Positions 16,623 through 27,773 of a stretch of DNA of 45,621 bases are shown here, piece after piece. Each line of letters opens with the position of its first letter. Positions within the stretch are counted from its first letter, which is position 1. The DNA lies in the NCBI GenBank assembly GCA_937921995.1, contig CAKZVF010000111.1:1-45621 (forward strand). Reading direction: 5' to 3'. The DNA is from an uncultured Pirellulaceae bacterium (GTDB taxonomy: Bacteria; Planctomycetota; Planctomycetia; Pirellulales; Pirellulaceae). The position numbers were made by a program, and so were the translations under genes. The notes under the pieces were generated by a model that was not told where the DNA came from, searched no databases, and saw only the letters and a program-made list of their open reading frames with translations.

Positions 16623-18062
16623 CTACGCGATCGTTTCGAGGATCTTAGTCAGATACTGCCAGTACAGTTCTACACTGGGGATGTGGCACTTTTCATCGGG
16701 CGAATGAGGGTGCTTGATCGTGGGACCGAAAGAGATCATGTCCATGCCAGGGTAGTGACTGCCGATGATACCGCATTCCAATCCCGCGTGGATAGCGCTG
16801 ACTTTCGGCTGTTTGCCAAACAACTCTTGGTAGACGGTTTTCATCTGATCAAGAATCTTTGATTCTGCATTCGGTTTCCAACCCGGATACTCTCCCGCGT
16901 GTTCGACAGTCGCTCCACCAAGACTGAAAATACTCTCGATCTTACGAGACAATTCTTCGCGCGCGGATTCGACACTGCTGCGTGTCAAAAACTGCACGGT
17001 GCCGCTGCCGCCGGTGACTTCAACCTTGGACAGATTCGTTGAAGTCTCCACCAATCCTTCGATGTCTTCGCTCATCCGATCCACGCCGTTGGGGGACGCG
17101 CTGACCAAGGACAACATCGTTTGTTGATCCTTGAGAGTCATCACCTCAGAAACGGGTTCTGAGGTTTCTATTTCAATGGTCAGGTTAGGTTCGGTTGTTT
17201 TGCGTTCGGCTTTAATAACCGCTGTGACGGCTTCGAGCTGCTGTTTGACGGTTTTGACGTTGTCTTTGTCGATCAATACTTCCGCAAACGATTCCCTCGG
17301 GATCGCGTTGCGTAGGTTTCCACCAGTCAATTTTCCAATGCGGATGCTATCCAGCGCTGACAGAACCCGGTTCATGATCTTATTCGCGTTTCCTCGGCCC
17401 AAATGAATATCCACGCCCGAGTGACCGCCACGCAGTCCGGTGACTGATATTTTGAAACCTTCGCCGGTTACCGATTCCTGAGCGTATTGCCAAGTCGCGG
17501 TGCTATCGACGCCGCCGGCACAACCGATGCAAAGTTCGCCTTCTTCTTCGGTGTCGGTGTTCAAGAGAATTTTGCCGTTGAGCAAACCGCCCTGAAGATT
17601 GATCGCGCCGGTCATTCCCGTTTCTTCGTCGATGGTGAACAGGGCTTCGAAGGGGCCATGCTGGATCGAATCCGATTGGAGCACCGCCATGATCGACGCC
17701 ACTCCGATACCATTATCCGACCCCAGCGTCGTGCCCTTGGCTTTGACCCAGTCGCCGTCGACGTAGGATTGGATTCCTTGCGTGTCAAAATCGAAGTCGG
17801 TATCCGCGTTCTTTTGATGCACCATATCTAAATGGCCCTGCATCACGACGGGCGTCACGTTTTCTTTTCCAGCAGTCGCCGGTTTGCGAATGATGATGTT
17901 ACCAACTGAATCGCTGATCACTTCCAGACCGAGGTCGTCGCCAAATTTCCTCATGAATGCCATGACACGTTCCTCCTTTTTGGAAGGGCGCGGGACAGCG
18001 TTGAGTTGCTCGAAACAAGTCCATACCGATTTTGGTTTGAGGTTGGCGACGTCTTGATTCAT
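16623..18062 (-). CDS. pepD: Aminoacyl-histidine dipeptidase (Xaa-His dipeptidase)
   Basis: A 479-residue cytosolic M20 metallopeptidase of the PepD/carnosinase type, which cleaves Xaa-His dipeptides. It starts with the family pattern KSVWTCFEQLNAVPRPSKKE. Metal ligands can be read in VVMQGHLDMVHQ (His, Asp), LGSDNGIG (Asp), DEETGMTGA (catalytic Glu plus ligand Glu) and, near the C-terminus, FGPTIKHPHSPDEKC (His). The length is close to that of E. coli PepD (485). The ATG at 18062 gives a normal N-terminus. It lies downstream of the NYN gene on the same strand, 44 bases apart. Confidence 0.95.
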   Translation of the reverse strand: MNQDVANLKPKSVWTCFEQLNAVPRPSKKEERVMAFMRKFGDDLGLEVISDSVGNIIIRKPATAGKENVTPVVMQGHLDMVHQKNADTDFDFDTQGIQSYVDGDWVKAKGTTLGSDNGIGVASIMAVLQSDSIQHGPFEALFTIDEETGMTGAINLQGGLLNGKILLNTDTEEEGELCIGCAGGVDSTATWQYAQESVTGEGFKISVTGLRGGHSGVDIHLGRGNANKIMNRVLSALDSIRIGKLTGGNLRNAIPRESFAEVLIDKDNVKTVKQQLEAVTAVIKAERKTTEPNLTIEIETSEPVSEVMTLKDQQTMLSLVSASPNGVDRMSEDIEGLVETSTNLSKVEVTGGSGTVQFLTRSSVESAREELSRKIESIFSLGGATVEHAGEYPGWKPNAESKILDQMKTVYQELFGKQPKVSAIHAGLECGIIGSHYPGMDMISFGPTIKHPHSPDEKCHIPSVELYWQYLTKILETIA

Positions 18063-18106
18063 TAGTTAATTCTTCAAAGCAATATGTTGATGGTATTAGG
18101 TCGATT

Positions 18107-18805
18107 CTATTTCCAAGTTTTTGGCTTTTTAAGTCTATACCCACTGGAAGAAACAACCTCGAGTGGAAGTTGGCTCGCTTTGAGATGACCCTTTTCAATT
18201 TGCCGTTTCCCTGTAGCAATTTGCGCTAACTCCGAACTTCTTCGACTGGGCGGAAATGCCACGATCACTCGTTTCGGTTTCGCCATTTTCAGGATTCGTG
18301 TAACAGGTGGAACTAAATCACTATCACCTGAAATCAAAACTAAGGTGTCGCAATTGTCTTCATACGAATCGCACAACATCTCAGTTGCGATGCTAACATC
18401 TGTCATTTTTTCTTCTTGATCGTGCCATCTCCGACCACATTGATTACAGGAAACTTCTTTGTCGAAGTATTTTCCCTCAAAAATATTTATCTCGGGGATA
18501 GTCACTAATGCGTCAAGATACGTTGTCTGGCGTTTCCGTTTGTTGTTCTTTTTTAAAGCAAAACTGCCTGAATCGGCTTTTTTTGCTCCAGAGATTCTCG
18601 CTGTAAAATACTTCGTTTCCGCTAATATCTGTTGCGGTCCTAGCAGCTTTGTTACCAACTTGTGAACGTTTAACCATAAATACTGTCTAAGTTCAGCCTC
18701 ACGAATGCCGAAATAGAGATTAAACCCGTCTACATAGCCAATGACACGCTCCAAGCGTTGTTGCTTAGGAATTTTCGGCATCAATTCTGTTGACGATTCT
18801 GACAT
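18107..18805 (-). CDS. NYN-domain (PIN-like) nuclease family protein
   Basis: A 232-residue protein with a NYN/LabA-type PIN-like fold. The first acidic site is in VIGYVDGFNLYFGI (residues about 22-35) and the second in TLVLISGDSDLVPPV, with a further Asp in TDVSIATEML. A CNQCGRRWHDQEEK stretch between them gives a pair of Cys that may bind a metal. The C-terminus has a basic tail (SGYRLKKPKTWK). These acidic residues are those of active metal-dependent RNases in the family, so RNA cleavage is likely but unproven. It lies between the gyrB unit and pepD and is more AT-rich than both, so it may be acquired. Confidence 0.85.
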   Translation of the reverse strand: MSESSTELMPKIPKQQRLERVIGYVDGFNLYFGIREAELRQYLWLNVHKLVTKLLGPQQILAETKYFTARISGAKKADSGSFALKKNNKRKRQTTYLDALVTIPEINIFEGKYFDKEVSCNQCGRRWHDQEEKMTDVSIATEMLCDSYEDNCDTLVLISGDSDLVPPVTRILKMAKPKRVIVAFPPSRRSSELAQIATGKRQIEKGHLKASQLPLEVVSSSGYRLKKPKTWK

Positions 18806-18833
18806 TGGGGCCTAGACTTAAATTATGAACAAC

Positions 18834-18890
18834 CCCTCGGATAGTATCCGAGGGCCGAACGCCTCTCATTTTTGGGAGGCGTTTCTTTTT
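18834..18890 (+). terminator. Tandem hairpins with plus-strand T-tail downstream of gyrB
   Basis: First stem: CCCTCGGATA (18834-18843) with TATCCGAGGG (18845-18854). Second stem: AACGCCTC (18858-18865) with GAGGCGTT (18876-18883), followed by TCTTTTT (18884-18890). The T-run follows the hairpin on the plus strand, although the neighbouring genes are on the minus strand. In the gyrB direction the first stem is followed by a weaker T-rich run. It may work in both directions or end an unseen plus-strand RNA. Confidence 0.6.
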
Positions 18891-18961
18891 AAAATTAATT
18901 CCGGCCAGACGCTGAATATTCTTACGCAAGATTTAATCTTAGATCACCGACCGTCTTCGGA

Positions 18962-21822
<2,861 letters not shown>

Positions 21823-21878
21823 CGAATCTTCGATTCCATTTCGACGCGCTTCGTCCGCTCCGTTTTTTCCTGTTTCGT

Positions 21879-22997
21879 TTAACGCCGATCCTTACTCAAA
21901 GGCATGATCACATATCCGTATTCGTCTTCGGTCGAGCAGTACGCGGCTTGTTCGCCATCTTTGATGTCAAAGGTGAACGTCTTATCGGGAGCAAGCACTT
22001 TCAGGAAATCCGCTACGTAACGATGGTCCAAGGTGATTGTCATCGATTCGCCATCGTAAGGTACCGGCATTTCGATACGCGATTCGCCAACCTCCGCAGT
22101 GGTGTTGCTCAACACCAGCGAACCGTCGGCAAATGTGAAATCGACGCCTCGACTTTCGTCACTGGAGACAATCGCGGCTTGGCGAAGCGATTGGTACATC
22201 GGTCCAACAGCAATTTCAATTTTGTGACCGTCATCGCGCTTGGGAATCACATCCCGCCACTTCGGATAGCGCCCTTCTACCAAACGCGTGAAAAATATCC
22301 CGTCAGGAGACCGCACCAATAGTTCATTGGACTGCGGTGAAATCTGAACCTTGTCGTCGGAATCGGGAAGGATGCGGTCGATCAACTGCATCGAACGAGA
22401 CGGCACAATCGTTGATGTACCGGTATCGGTGGGCGTTCCAACGGTTTCGATTTTCCCATGCTGAACCGCCAATCGACGACCATCGGTTCCGATCGCCACC
22501 AATTTCTCTCCGTCCATTTCCAACTTCACGCCGCCCAATGCATAACGACTGCTTTCGGCGTCAGTCGCGAACAGAGTCCGTTTAATCAATTCTCGCAGCA
22601 CATTGGATGGGAGTTCGTAGTAATCCTTTGCTTCGAAGTCCGAAACATCAGGAAACTCATCCGGATTATGAGCCTGCAGTTCGAACTTACTGCCTTTGCC
22701 CTTGATGATTGTTTTGTCCGGCGTCGCATCAATGTTCAGCGTCTCGTCCCGCGACTCTCGCAGAATCATGCTCAACCGCGTTACTGGAATCACGGCCGAG
22801 CCCGCGGTCTCGATCGTGACGTCTCCTACGACAACGCGGATACCAACTTCCATATCGGTGGCGGTCAGCACACATGCCGAATCAGTGCATTCGATTTTGA
22901 CGTTCTGCAAAATCGCTTTGGGACTGCGTGAAGGAGCTACCGTTGCCGCCAATTGAAATGCTTTGAGAAATGGCTCTCTCTGAATTGTTATTTTCAC
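21879..22997 (-). CDS. dnaN: DNA polymerase III subunit beta (sliding clamp)
   Basis: A 372-residue ring-forming sliding clamp that holds DNA polymerase III on DNA. MKITIQREPFLKAFQLAATVAPSRSP is the classic start and three repeated clamp domains follow, including LTATDMEVGI, SSRYALGGVKLEMDG and a final VIMPLSKDRR in place of the common VMPMRL end. Length is normal (E. coli 366). The gene is 369 bases downstream of dnaA, an unusually wide gap that has the features of an origin. Confidence 0.97.
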   Translation of the reverse strand: MKITIQREPFLKAFQLAATVAPSRSPKAILQNVKIECTDSACVLTATDMEVGIRVVVGDVTIETAGSAVIPVTRLSMILRESRDETLNIDATPDKTIIKGKGSKFELQAHNPDEFPDVSDFEAKDYYELPSNVLRELIKRTLFATDAESSRYALGGVKLEMDGEKLVAIGTDGRRLAVQHGKIETVGTPTDTGTSTIVPSRSMQLIDRILPDSDDKVQISPQSNELLVRSPDGIFFTRLVEGRYPKWRDVIPKRDDGHKIEIAVGPMYQSLRQAAIVSSDESRGVDFTFADGSLVLSNTTAEVGESRIEMPVPYDGESMTITLDHRYVADFLKVLAPDKTFTFDIKDGEQAAYCSTEDEYGYVIMPLSKDRR

Positions 22998-23366
22998 AGG
23001 TCTTCTTTTTTTATGGCTTGGTTGTGTTGGAAGCTTTTGATTTAGGTGTGTTGTTCAAGTTGCTCAAAAAGCAAAGCGCGAAATCAAATAGCTTATATAA
23101 GTTCTTTTTCAGTCTTCTTATTTATGTGATGGCCAAAAGTGTTCATAACTCTATTTGTCTTATCGATAACTCTCTGATAGACATGAACTTAGGGCGTAAA
23201 CTCTTTCGTGGATAAACTGTTTATTTAATGGTCTATTGGATGTTGGTTTGGCGTTTGGAAATATGTTTGTAAGTACAAAAATCAAATTGGATGTTCGAAA
23301 ACGAAACAGCTAATTACAACTCCGACAGACTTCTGACAACTTTTCCAGCGCTGTGTTTTGGATAAA
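22998..23366. other. Candidate chromosomal origin (dnaA-dnaN gap)
   Basis: This 369-base AT-rich gap between dnaA and dnaN contains no supported gene. It carries sites that resemble the DnaA box TTATCCACA: TTATCCACG on the minus strand at 23207-23215 (8 of 9), TTATGAACA on the minus strand at 23140-23148 (7 of 9) and TTATCCAAA on the minus strand at 23357-23365 (7 of 9). A perfect palindrome TTATCGATAA is at 23160-23169. T-rich stretches near 23000-23130 could be an unwinding element. An open frame at 22970-23215 is T-rich chance coding. Confidence 0.5.
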
Positions 23367-24554
23367 TCATGTTTGATAAATCTGTGCAGCGAACTGATCG
23401 GTCAGCTGTTGCTTCAATGCGTCGATCGCGTTGGATGTCGCGTTAGTTCTGCCTTCTTCGTAGATACTACTGATCTTCTGATAAGCGTGCAGCACCGTCG
23501 AATGGTCTCGATTGCCGAACGCGTTGCCAATTTTGACAAAACTGGTTCCCAATAAGGATCGCGTCAAAAAGATCGCAATTCCTCGAGCCAGAACTACGGT
23601 CTGCTTACGAGAAGCACTCTTGAGATCGCTCAGCTTCAAAGAGAATCTCTGCGCAACGCGTTTTTGAATCAGCTTGATCATTTTTTGCTGGTCTTCATCG
23701 CCGGGCTGCAATAGCGCCATCAAGGAAGTCTCGTCAATGATTGATAGGTTGTCTTCGACTTCGAACTTAAGACGCATTTGAACGAACAAGTGCTTAAGCT
23801 TGGGCACGGTGACTTCGAAACGTTCGGTCAACACCTCGACCGCACCCTCGGTCAGTTCCACACCGTGAATAACAGCCAGTTCTTTAATGATCTCCAGCCG
23901 AGCATCCTTACCTGGTGGATGGGTCGGAAGACTAAGCCCGCTCGAAAGCCGCGATGACAATCGGGAATTGATCCCCTCGACCGCCAAAGGAAGCATTGAG
24001 GATGTCACCAAGAGAGGTTTTCCTGTTTCGCTGCAGGATTCCACCAATGAAACCAATTCGTTTTGGGCGGGGGCTTTGCCGATCAACTGCTCCAAGTTGT
24101 CCAACACAATCGCCGGGGCCGAAAGAAACTGAGCGCGAAATTCGTCAACCGAATCGGTTTCGATCGCCGCGTAAAACTTTCGCGCAAAATCCGAACCGGA
24201 AACAAAGATCGGAGGTTCCGAGCCATCGAGATTATCGTTTTGGGCGATGCCAGCGGCGATCAATTTCGAAACCACCGCCATCGCCAGAGATGTCTTTCCG
24301 GTACCACTGGGCCCGTAAAGCACGATCGGCATTAATCCCATCGGTTGCTCAGAGCTGTGGCCTAGCATTTGGTCCAAGAAATCATCGGTCGTCAAATACT
24401 TCAGCAGGGCATTGGCTTCGTCGCCAAAAAACTGAGACAGCCCGGTCGCTTGCTGGGTGCCGACATCAACCACGTTGACGAAATCGGTTCGCCATTGATG
24501 GTCCAACGAAACCGAAAATACGGTGCTCGAATTGTCGGTCAAAAAGGTAGACAT
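23367..24554 (-). CDS. dnaA: Chromosomal replication initiator DnaA, lacking domain I
   Basis: A 395-residue AAA+ initiator protein. The Walker A is GPSGTGKT at residues 81-88 and the Walker B is IVLDNLEQL. Domain IV keeps the DnaA-box helix-turn-helix: KQTVVLARGIAIFLTRSLLG and the signature IGNAFGNRDHSTVLHAYQK. The Walker A of E. coli DnaA is near residue 172, so this protein lacks about 90 N-terminal residues, the space of domain I (helicase and DiaA binding) and the linker. Walker B has Asp-Asn where most have Asp-Asp. No upstream start in the 180-base gap could supply a full domain I. A DUF721/DciA-like loader two genes on may take over helicase recruitment. Confidence 0.93.
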   Translation of the reverse strand: MSTFLTDNSSTVFSVSLDHQWRTDFVNVVDVGTQQATGLSQFFGDEANALLKYLTTDDFLDQMLGHSSEQPMGLMPIVLYGPSGTGKTSLAMAVVSKLIAAGIAQNDNLDGSEPPIFVSGSDFARKFYAAIETDSVDEFRAQFLSAPAIVLDNLEQLIGKAPAQNELVSLVESCSETGKPLLVTSSMLPLAVEGINSRLSSRLSSGLSLPTHPPGKDARLEIIKELAVIHGVELTEGAVEVLTERFEVTVPKLKHLFVQMRLKFEVEDNLSIIDETSLMALLQPGDEDQQKMIKLIQKRVAQRFSLKLSDLKSASRKQTVVLARGIAIFLTRSLLGTSFVKIGNAFGNRDHSTVLHAYQKISSIYEEGRTNATSNAIDALKQQLTDQFAAQIYQT

Positions 24555-24733
24555 TAAAGGTGTCGCTACAGGAATTTTGGATCGCGTATTAACGTGATTT
24601 ACAGCCCAGAATTTTAACCGATTTTGTCCATTTTTAGTAGCGACGGGAGGGCTCTATTTAGCAATTTAATTTGGCTAAAAACCACCGGTTTTATCGCTAA
24701 TTTTGGGCTGAATTGGATTGACTAACGCAAAGG
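24555..24733. promoter_or_regulatory. dnaA upstream region
   Basis: This 179-base AT-rich gap between the cysteine desulfurase stop and the dnaA start must carry the dnaA promoter. It holds several short A/T runs but no clear -35/-10 pair. One strong DnaA box lies just to its right. Confidence 0.35.
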
Positions 24734-25936
24734 TTAAGTTGTGGATAACTTGTTTAGAATCTGTTTGCAAATTGTCAGGCAATTGTCAATTTCCTGTTCG
24801 GTATTGAGGGCGCCCAAACTGAACCGAATGGAACCCTCGACAACATCATTGTTGGCACCCATTGCGATGATCACATGCGAAGGATCGCTCGAACCGCTGG
24901 CACAGGCAGAACCCGTTGAGATTGCCAGACCGGCAAAATCGGCCGCCATCAAAAACGCTTGTCGGTTGATGCCCGCAAAGGAAAGGTTCAATGTGTGAGC
25001 CATGCGGTCGGCGGTCGCGCCGTTAATAACCACCAATGGATCGATGGCTTGCAGCCCCGTTTGCAGGCGATCGCGCAGTCGCTCAATCCGCGCTTCTCTT
25101 TGATCATCCTGTTGAAATTCTGTCAGTGCTCCGTGCATCCCCGCGGTCAGCGCGACGTCTTCGGTGCCCGGGCGAGTGGCCATCTGTTGAAACCCGCCAA
25201 AGAGCATCGGCGACAGTTCGACGCCATGGCGGACCATCAATCCGCCGACGCCGCGAGGCCCATGAAATTTGTGGGCGGTCATCGACATCGAGTCGACGCC
25301 TAGGTCCGCGAAGTTGACATTGGTTTTACCAACGGCTTGGACGGCGTCGCAGTGGAAGTAAACGCCATGCTGACGACACGCGGCGGCCGCCTGCGGAATC
25401 GGTTGGATGACGCCGGTTTCGTTGTTGGCCGCCATGATCGAAACCACCGCGATCGGGTCTTGGTCATGCGAGGACAGCTCCTGTTGCAGCTGAGCCAGGT
25501 CGACGACGCCGTTATGATCAACGGCCAGCGTTTGGATTCGATAACCGGCGGTGCCCAGGTAACCTGCAAAGGCCAGTACGCTGGGGTGTTCGACAGCGCT
25601 GACGATGATCCTTGGCCGTAGGTTTTTGGTTTTATCCGCGTTTTCAGCGCGTAATTGATTCGCTTTGGTGGCGGCCAAACCTGCCAGTGCGAGATTATTG
25701 CTTTCGGTGCCGCCGCTGGTGATGATCAGCCGGTCGGTCTGCATCCCAGTCGACACGCCGCCAAGCATCGCGATCATCTCAGTTCGAAGCCGCTCCAGTT
25801 TGGCCCGCGCGGTTTGGCCAAGTCGGTGTTGGCTGGCTGGATTGACGTAGCGGTCTTGGTAGCACCGAGCGATGGTCGCCGCGACGGTGGGGCTGATTTG
25901 CGTCGTGGAGTTGTTGTCGAGGTAAATCGTATTCAT
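24734..25936 (-). CDS. Cysteine desulfurase (NifS/IscS family)
   Basis: A 400-residue pyridoxal-phosphate enzyme that removes sulfur from cysteine for Fe-S cluster or tRNA thiolation pathways. It begins with the family pattern YLDNNSTTQISP. The cofactor Lys is in SMTAHKFHGPRGVGGL. The active-site Cys is in ISTGSACASGSSDPSHV, and IRFSLGALNTEQEID ends the fold. The loop form SGSSDPSH is that of the IscS/NifS group rather than SufS. No iscU, iscA or regulator is adjacent. It may be read in the same direction as dnaA. Confidence 0.95.
   Translation of the reverse strand: MNTIYLDNNSTTQISPTVAATIARCYQDRYVNPASQHRLGQTARAKLERLRTEMIAMLGGVSTGMQTDRLIITSGGTESNNLALAGLAATKANQLRAENADKTKNLRPRIIVSAVEHPSVLAFAGYLGTAGYRIQTLAVDHNGVVDLAQLQQELSSHDQDPIAVVSIMAANNETGVIQPIPQAAAACRQHGVYFHCDAVQAVGKTNVNFADLGVDSMSMTAHKFHGPRGVGGLMVRHGVELSPMLFGGFQQMATRPGTEDVALTAGMHGALTEFQQDDQREARIERLRDRLQTGLQAIDPLVVINGATADRMAHTLNLSFAGINRQAFLMAADFAGLAISTGSACASGSSDPSHVIIAMGANNDVVEGSIRFSLGALNTEQEIDNCLTICKQILNKLSTT
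24740..24748 (-). promoter_or_regulatory. Consensus DnaA box
   Basis: On the minus strand the bases read TTATCCACA, a perfect DnaA box. It lies inside the last codons of the cysteine desulfurase gene, about 185 bases before the dnaA start, and could serve origin function or dnaA autoregulation. Confidence 0.6.
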
Positions 25937-25993
25937 GGTGTTTTACATTACGTTCTAGTGTACCACTACGTTCTAGCGTTGCCTTTCCGAGCT

Positions 25994-26695
25994 TTAATCT
26001 ACACTTTGATCGGTCGCTTCTGGCGGCACAGCTTCGGCGGTCACCTCAAGCGGTTGGTTCCCAAAATCACCGGCGTCGTATTTTTTGGCTGATTCGAGCC
26101 ATTGATCTGCTTTGGCGTCGCCGTTGGCTTTGGCGACCTTGGCGGCCAATCGGTACGCATCAGCGAATTTCGCTTGAATCTGGGATTTGAACTCTTCGAC
26201 GGAACGATCATCACCTTCGTTGTAGTCTTCAGGGATTGCTGCCAACATGATTTCTGGCAGGTAAAGGTAGAGCCCCTCGCGCGCCATGATCGCCACCTCG
26301 GGCCACAGCAGTGATGCAAGCTTCGGATAGGCAGTGGTCCACTGATTGGAGTTGTAATTAAGAAAATGGGTCAGAAACCGGGCATCAAATTCCTCCGACA
26401 ACTTATTGCTAAACTGCATGTCTTCGTCGCACAGGTCCCAATTCTGGGGTGTCGAGTTGAGAATCGTGATATGGCCGTCACCAGCAATGGAGTCACAATA
26501 GGAGTCGAGAATCTTATTCTTTCGTTTGCTGCGGATGGAGCCTGAGAGCGGACTGCGACGATAGGAGAATCTCCGTACCGAAAAATCATCCGGGGAAAAC
26601 TCTCGACCTGAAACTGAGCAACCGTAAAATTCGGCGATCAACAGCGGTATCACGACGAAGAAGAGAACCAACAGATACGCCCAGAGATTTTTCAT
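25994..26695 (-). CDS. Membrane-anchored protein of unknown function
   Basis: A 233-residue protein with one N-terminal membrane span (WAYLLVLFFVVIPLLIA) and a soluble, probably exported remainder. The middle has a Trp-, Tyr- and acid-rich stretch (FLTHFLNYNSNQWTTAYPKLASLLWPEV) and a helical C-terminal part (FKSQIQAKFADAYRLAAKVAKANGDAKADQWLESAKKY). No catalytic motif or known family is evident. It stands alone between the cysteine desulfurase and scpB. Function unknown, perhaps limited to planctomycetes. Confidence 0.7.
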   Translation of the reverse strand: MKNLWAYLLVLFFVVIPLLIAEFYGCSVSGREFSPDDFSVRRFSYRRSPLSGSIRSKRKNKILDSYCDSIAGDGHITILNSTPQNWDLCDEDMQFSNKLSEEFDARFLTHFLNYNSNQWTTAYPKLASLLWPEVAIMAREGLYLYLPEIMLAAIPEDYNEGDDRSVEEFKSQIQAKFADAYRLAAKVAKANGDAKADQWLESAKKYDAGDFGNQPLEVTAEAVPPEATDQSVD

Positions 26696-26894
26696 AGATC
26701 ACAAAATTGGAGAAAAAGCCATTGGTCTCGCTAAATATAGCCCGATTTTAGACCGATGTACCGCAAGCAACCCCTTAAACAGCAGCAGAATTGGTTACAT
26801 TTATTGTAGTGGATAAAGCAGCCAGTCCCAGTCGATTCATCAACAGGCATCTGTCACATTTTCCCGGCCGCGATCTGACGCCTCGCACGACTGT

Positions 26895-26971
26895 TTGGCT
26901 CTGGAGCGATATTGGCTCTGGTGCGATACGAAAAAGCCCAAAGTAACCCTTCGAGCTCAAAGTAACCTTCG
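26895..26971. repeat. Two pairs of short direct repeats upstream of scpB
   Basis: TTGGCTCTGGAGCGATA (26895-26911) is followed directly by TTGGCTCTGGTGCGATA (26912-26928). Then CAAAGTAACCCTTCG (26939-26953) recurs as CAAAGTAACCTTCG (26958-26971). Both pairs lie in the scpB leader, ending nine bases before its start. Confidence 0.75.
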
Positions 26972-26979
26972 GTTTTCAA

Positions 26980-27708
26980 ATGGTCCCAAATAACGTCTCT
27001 CAAGACACCGATGCCACCGATGACCCCGATGCGATGCTGCAGCGCGTCGAAGCGATCCTATTCCTTGCCCGTAAACCACTCAACAGCCGCAAGATAGCTC
27101 AGCTTGCACATCTGGAGGACGGGACGCAAGCACGGACTATGATTGGCCATCTTAACCGGCGGTACGACGAGGTCGGCCGAGCATTTCATGTGAAAAAGAT
27201 ATCCGGCGGCTTCCAAATGCTGACCCGGCCTCAATTTTTTGATTGGATCAACCGATTAGAACATTCGCCCAGCCGAATTCGCCTGTCCAATCCGGCTCGC
27301 GAAACGTTGACGGTGGTAGCCTATCGACAGCCGATTATCAAGGCGGACATCGAGTCGATTCGAGGGGTCAGTTGTGGAGAAATGTTGCGGCAATTGCTGG
27401 AGAAAGGGCTAGTCAAAATATCGGGTCGTAGTGAAGATCTTGGGCGGCCATTTTTGTACAGTACCACGCGAAATTTTTTGACGGAATTCGGGTTCAACAG
27501 CCTCCATGACCTGCCAAAATTTGATACTCTAGCGGGCTCCGGGATGCCCGATTGGGACGCCGTAGACCTTGAAGAATCCGACGCCGATGAAGATGTGGAA
27601 GACGAAGATCAAGAGTACGACGAAGATCAAGAGTACGACGAAGAGGAAGACGAAGATCTCGGCGACGACGATGATGAATACGACGATGACCAATACGAAG
27701 AAGAATAA
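26980..27708 (+). CDS. scpB: Segregation and condensation protein ScpB with long acidic tail
   Basis: A 242-residue subunit of the SMC-ScpAB complex, which shapes and segregates the chromosome. The ScpB double winged-helix region spans about residues 18-180: RVEAILFLARKPLNSRKIAQLA, LSNPARETLTVVAYRQPIIKADIESIRGVSC and GRSEDLGRPFLYSTTRNFLTEFG are the family hallmarks. Residues from about 195 on are an Asp/Glu/Tyr-rich tail (for example DEDQEYDEDQEYDEEEDEDL), much like the protein of the next gene. No scpA or smc is adjacent in the window. Confidence 0.93.
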   Translation: MVPNNVSQDTDATDDPDAMLQRVEAILFLARKPLNSRKIAQLAHLEDGTQARTMIGHLNRRYDEVGRAFHVKKISGGFQMLTRPQFFDWINRLEHSPSRIRLSNPARETLTVVAYRQPIIKADIESIRGVSCGEMLRQLLEKGLVKISGRSEDLGRPFLYSTTRNFLTEFGFNSLHDLPKFDTLAGSGMPDWDAVDLEESDADEDVEDEDQEYDEDQEYDEEEDEDLGDDDDEYDDDQYEEE

Positions 27709-27773
27709 AATCCACCCGACTCATTCTAACCAACGATGCTGAACACACTGCGCGATGCCAAGGAGACTTTTTA

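Noticed and set aside
22970-23215. Open frame in the dnaA-dnaN gap
   Set aside because: T-rich, Phe/Leu-heavy chance translation overlapping the dnaN start; no start signal. The region fits an origin better.
26895-26971. CRISPR-like repeats
   Set aside because: Only two copies each, directly adjacent or nearly so, without spacer-repeat structure; simple direct repeats.
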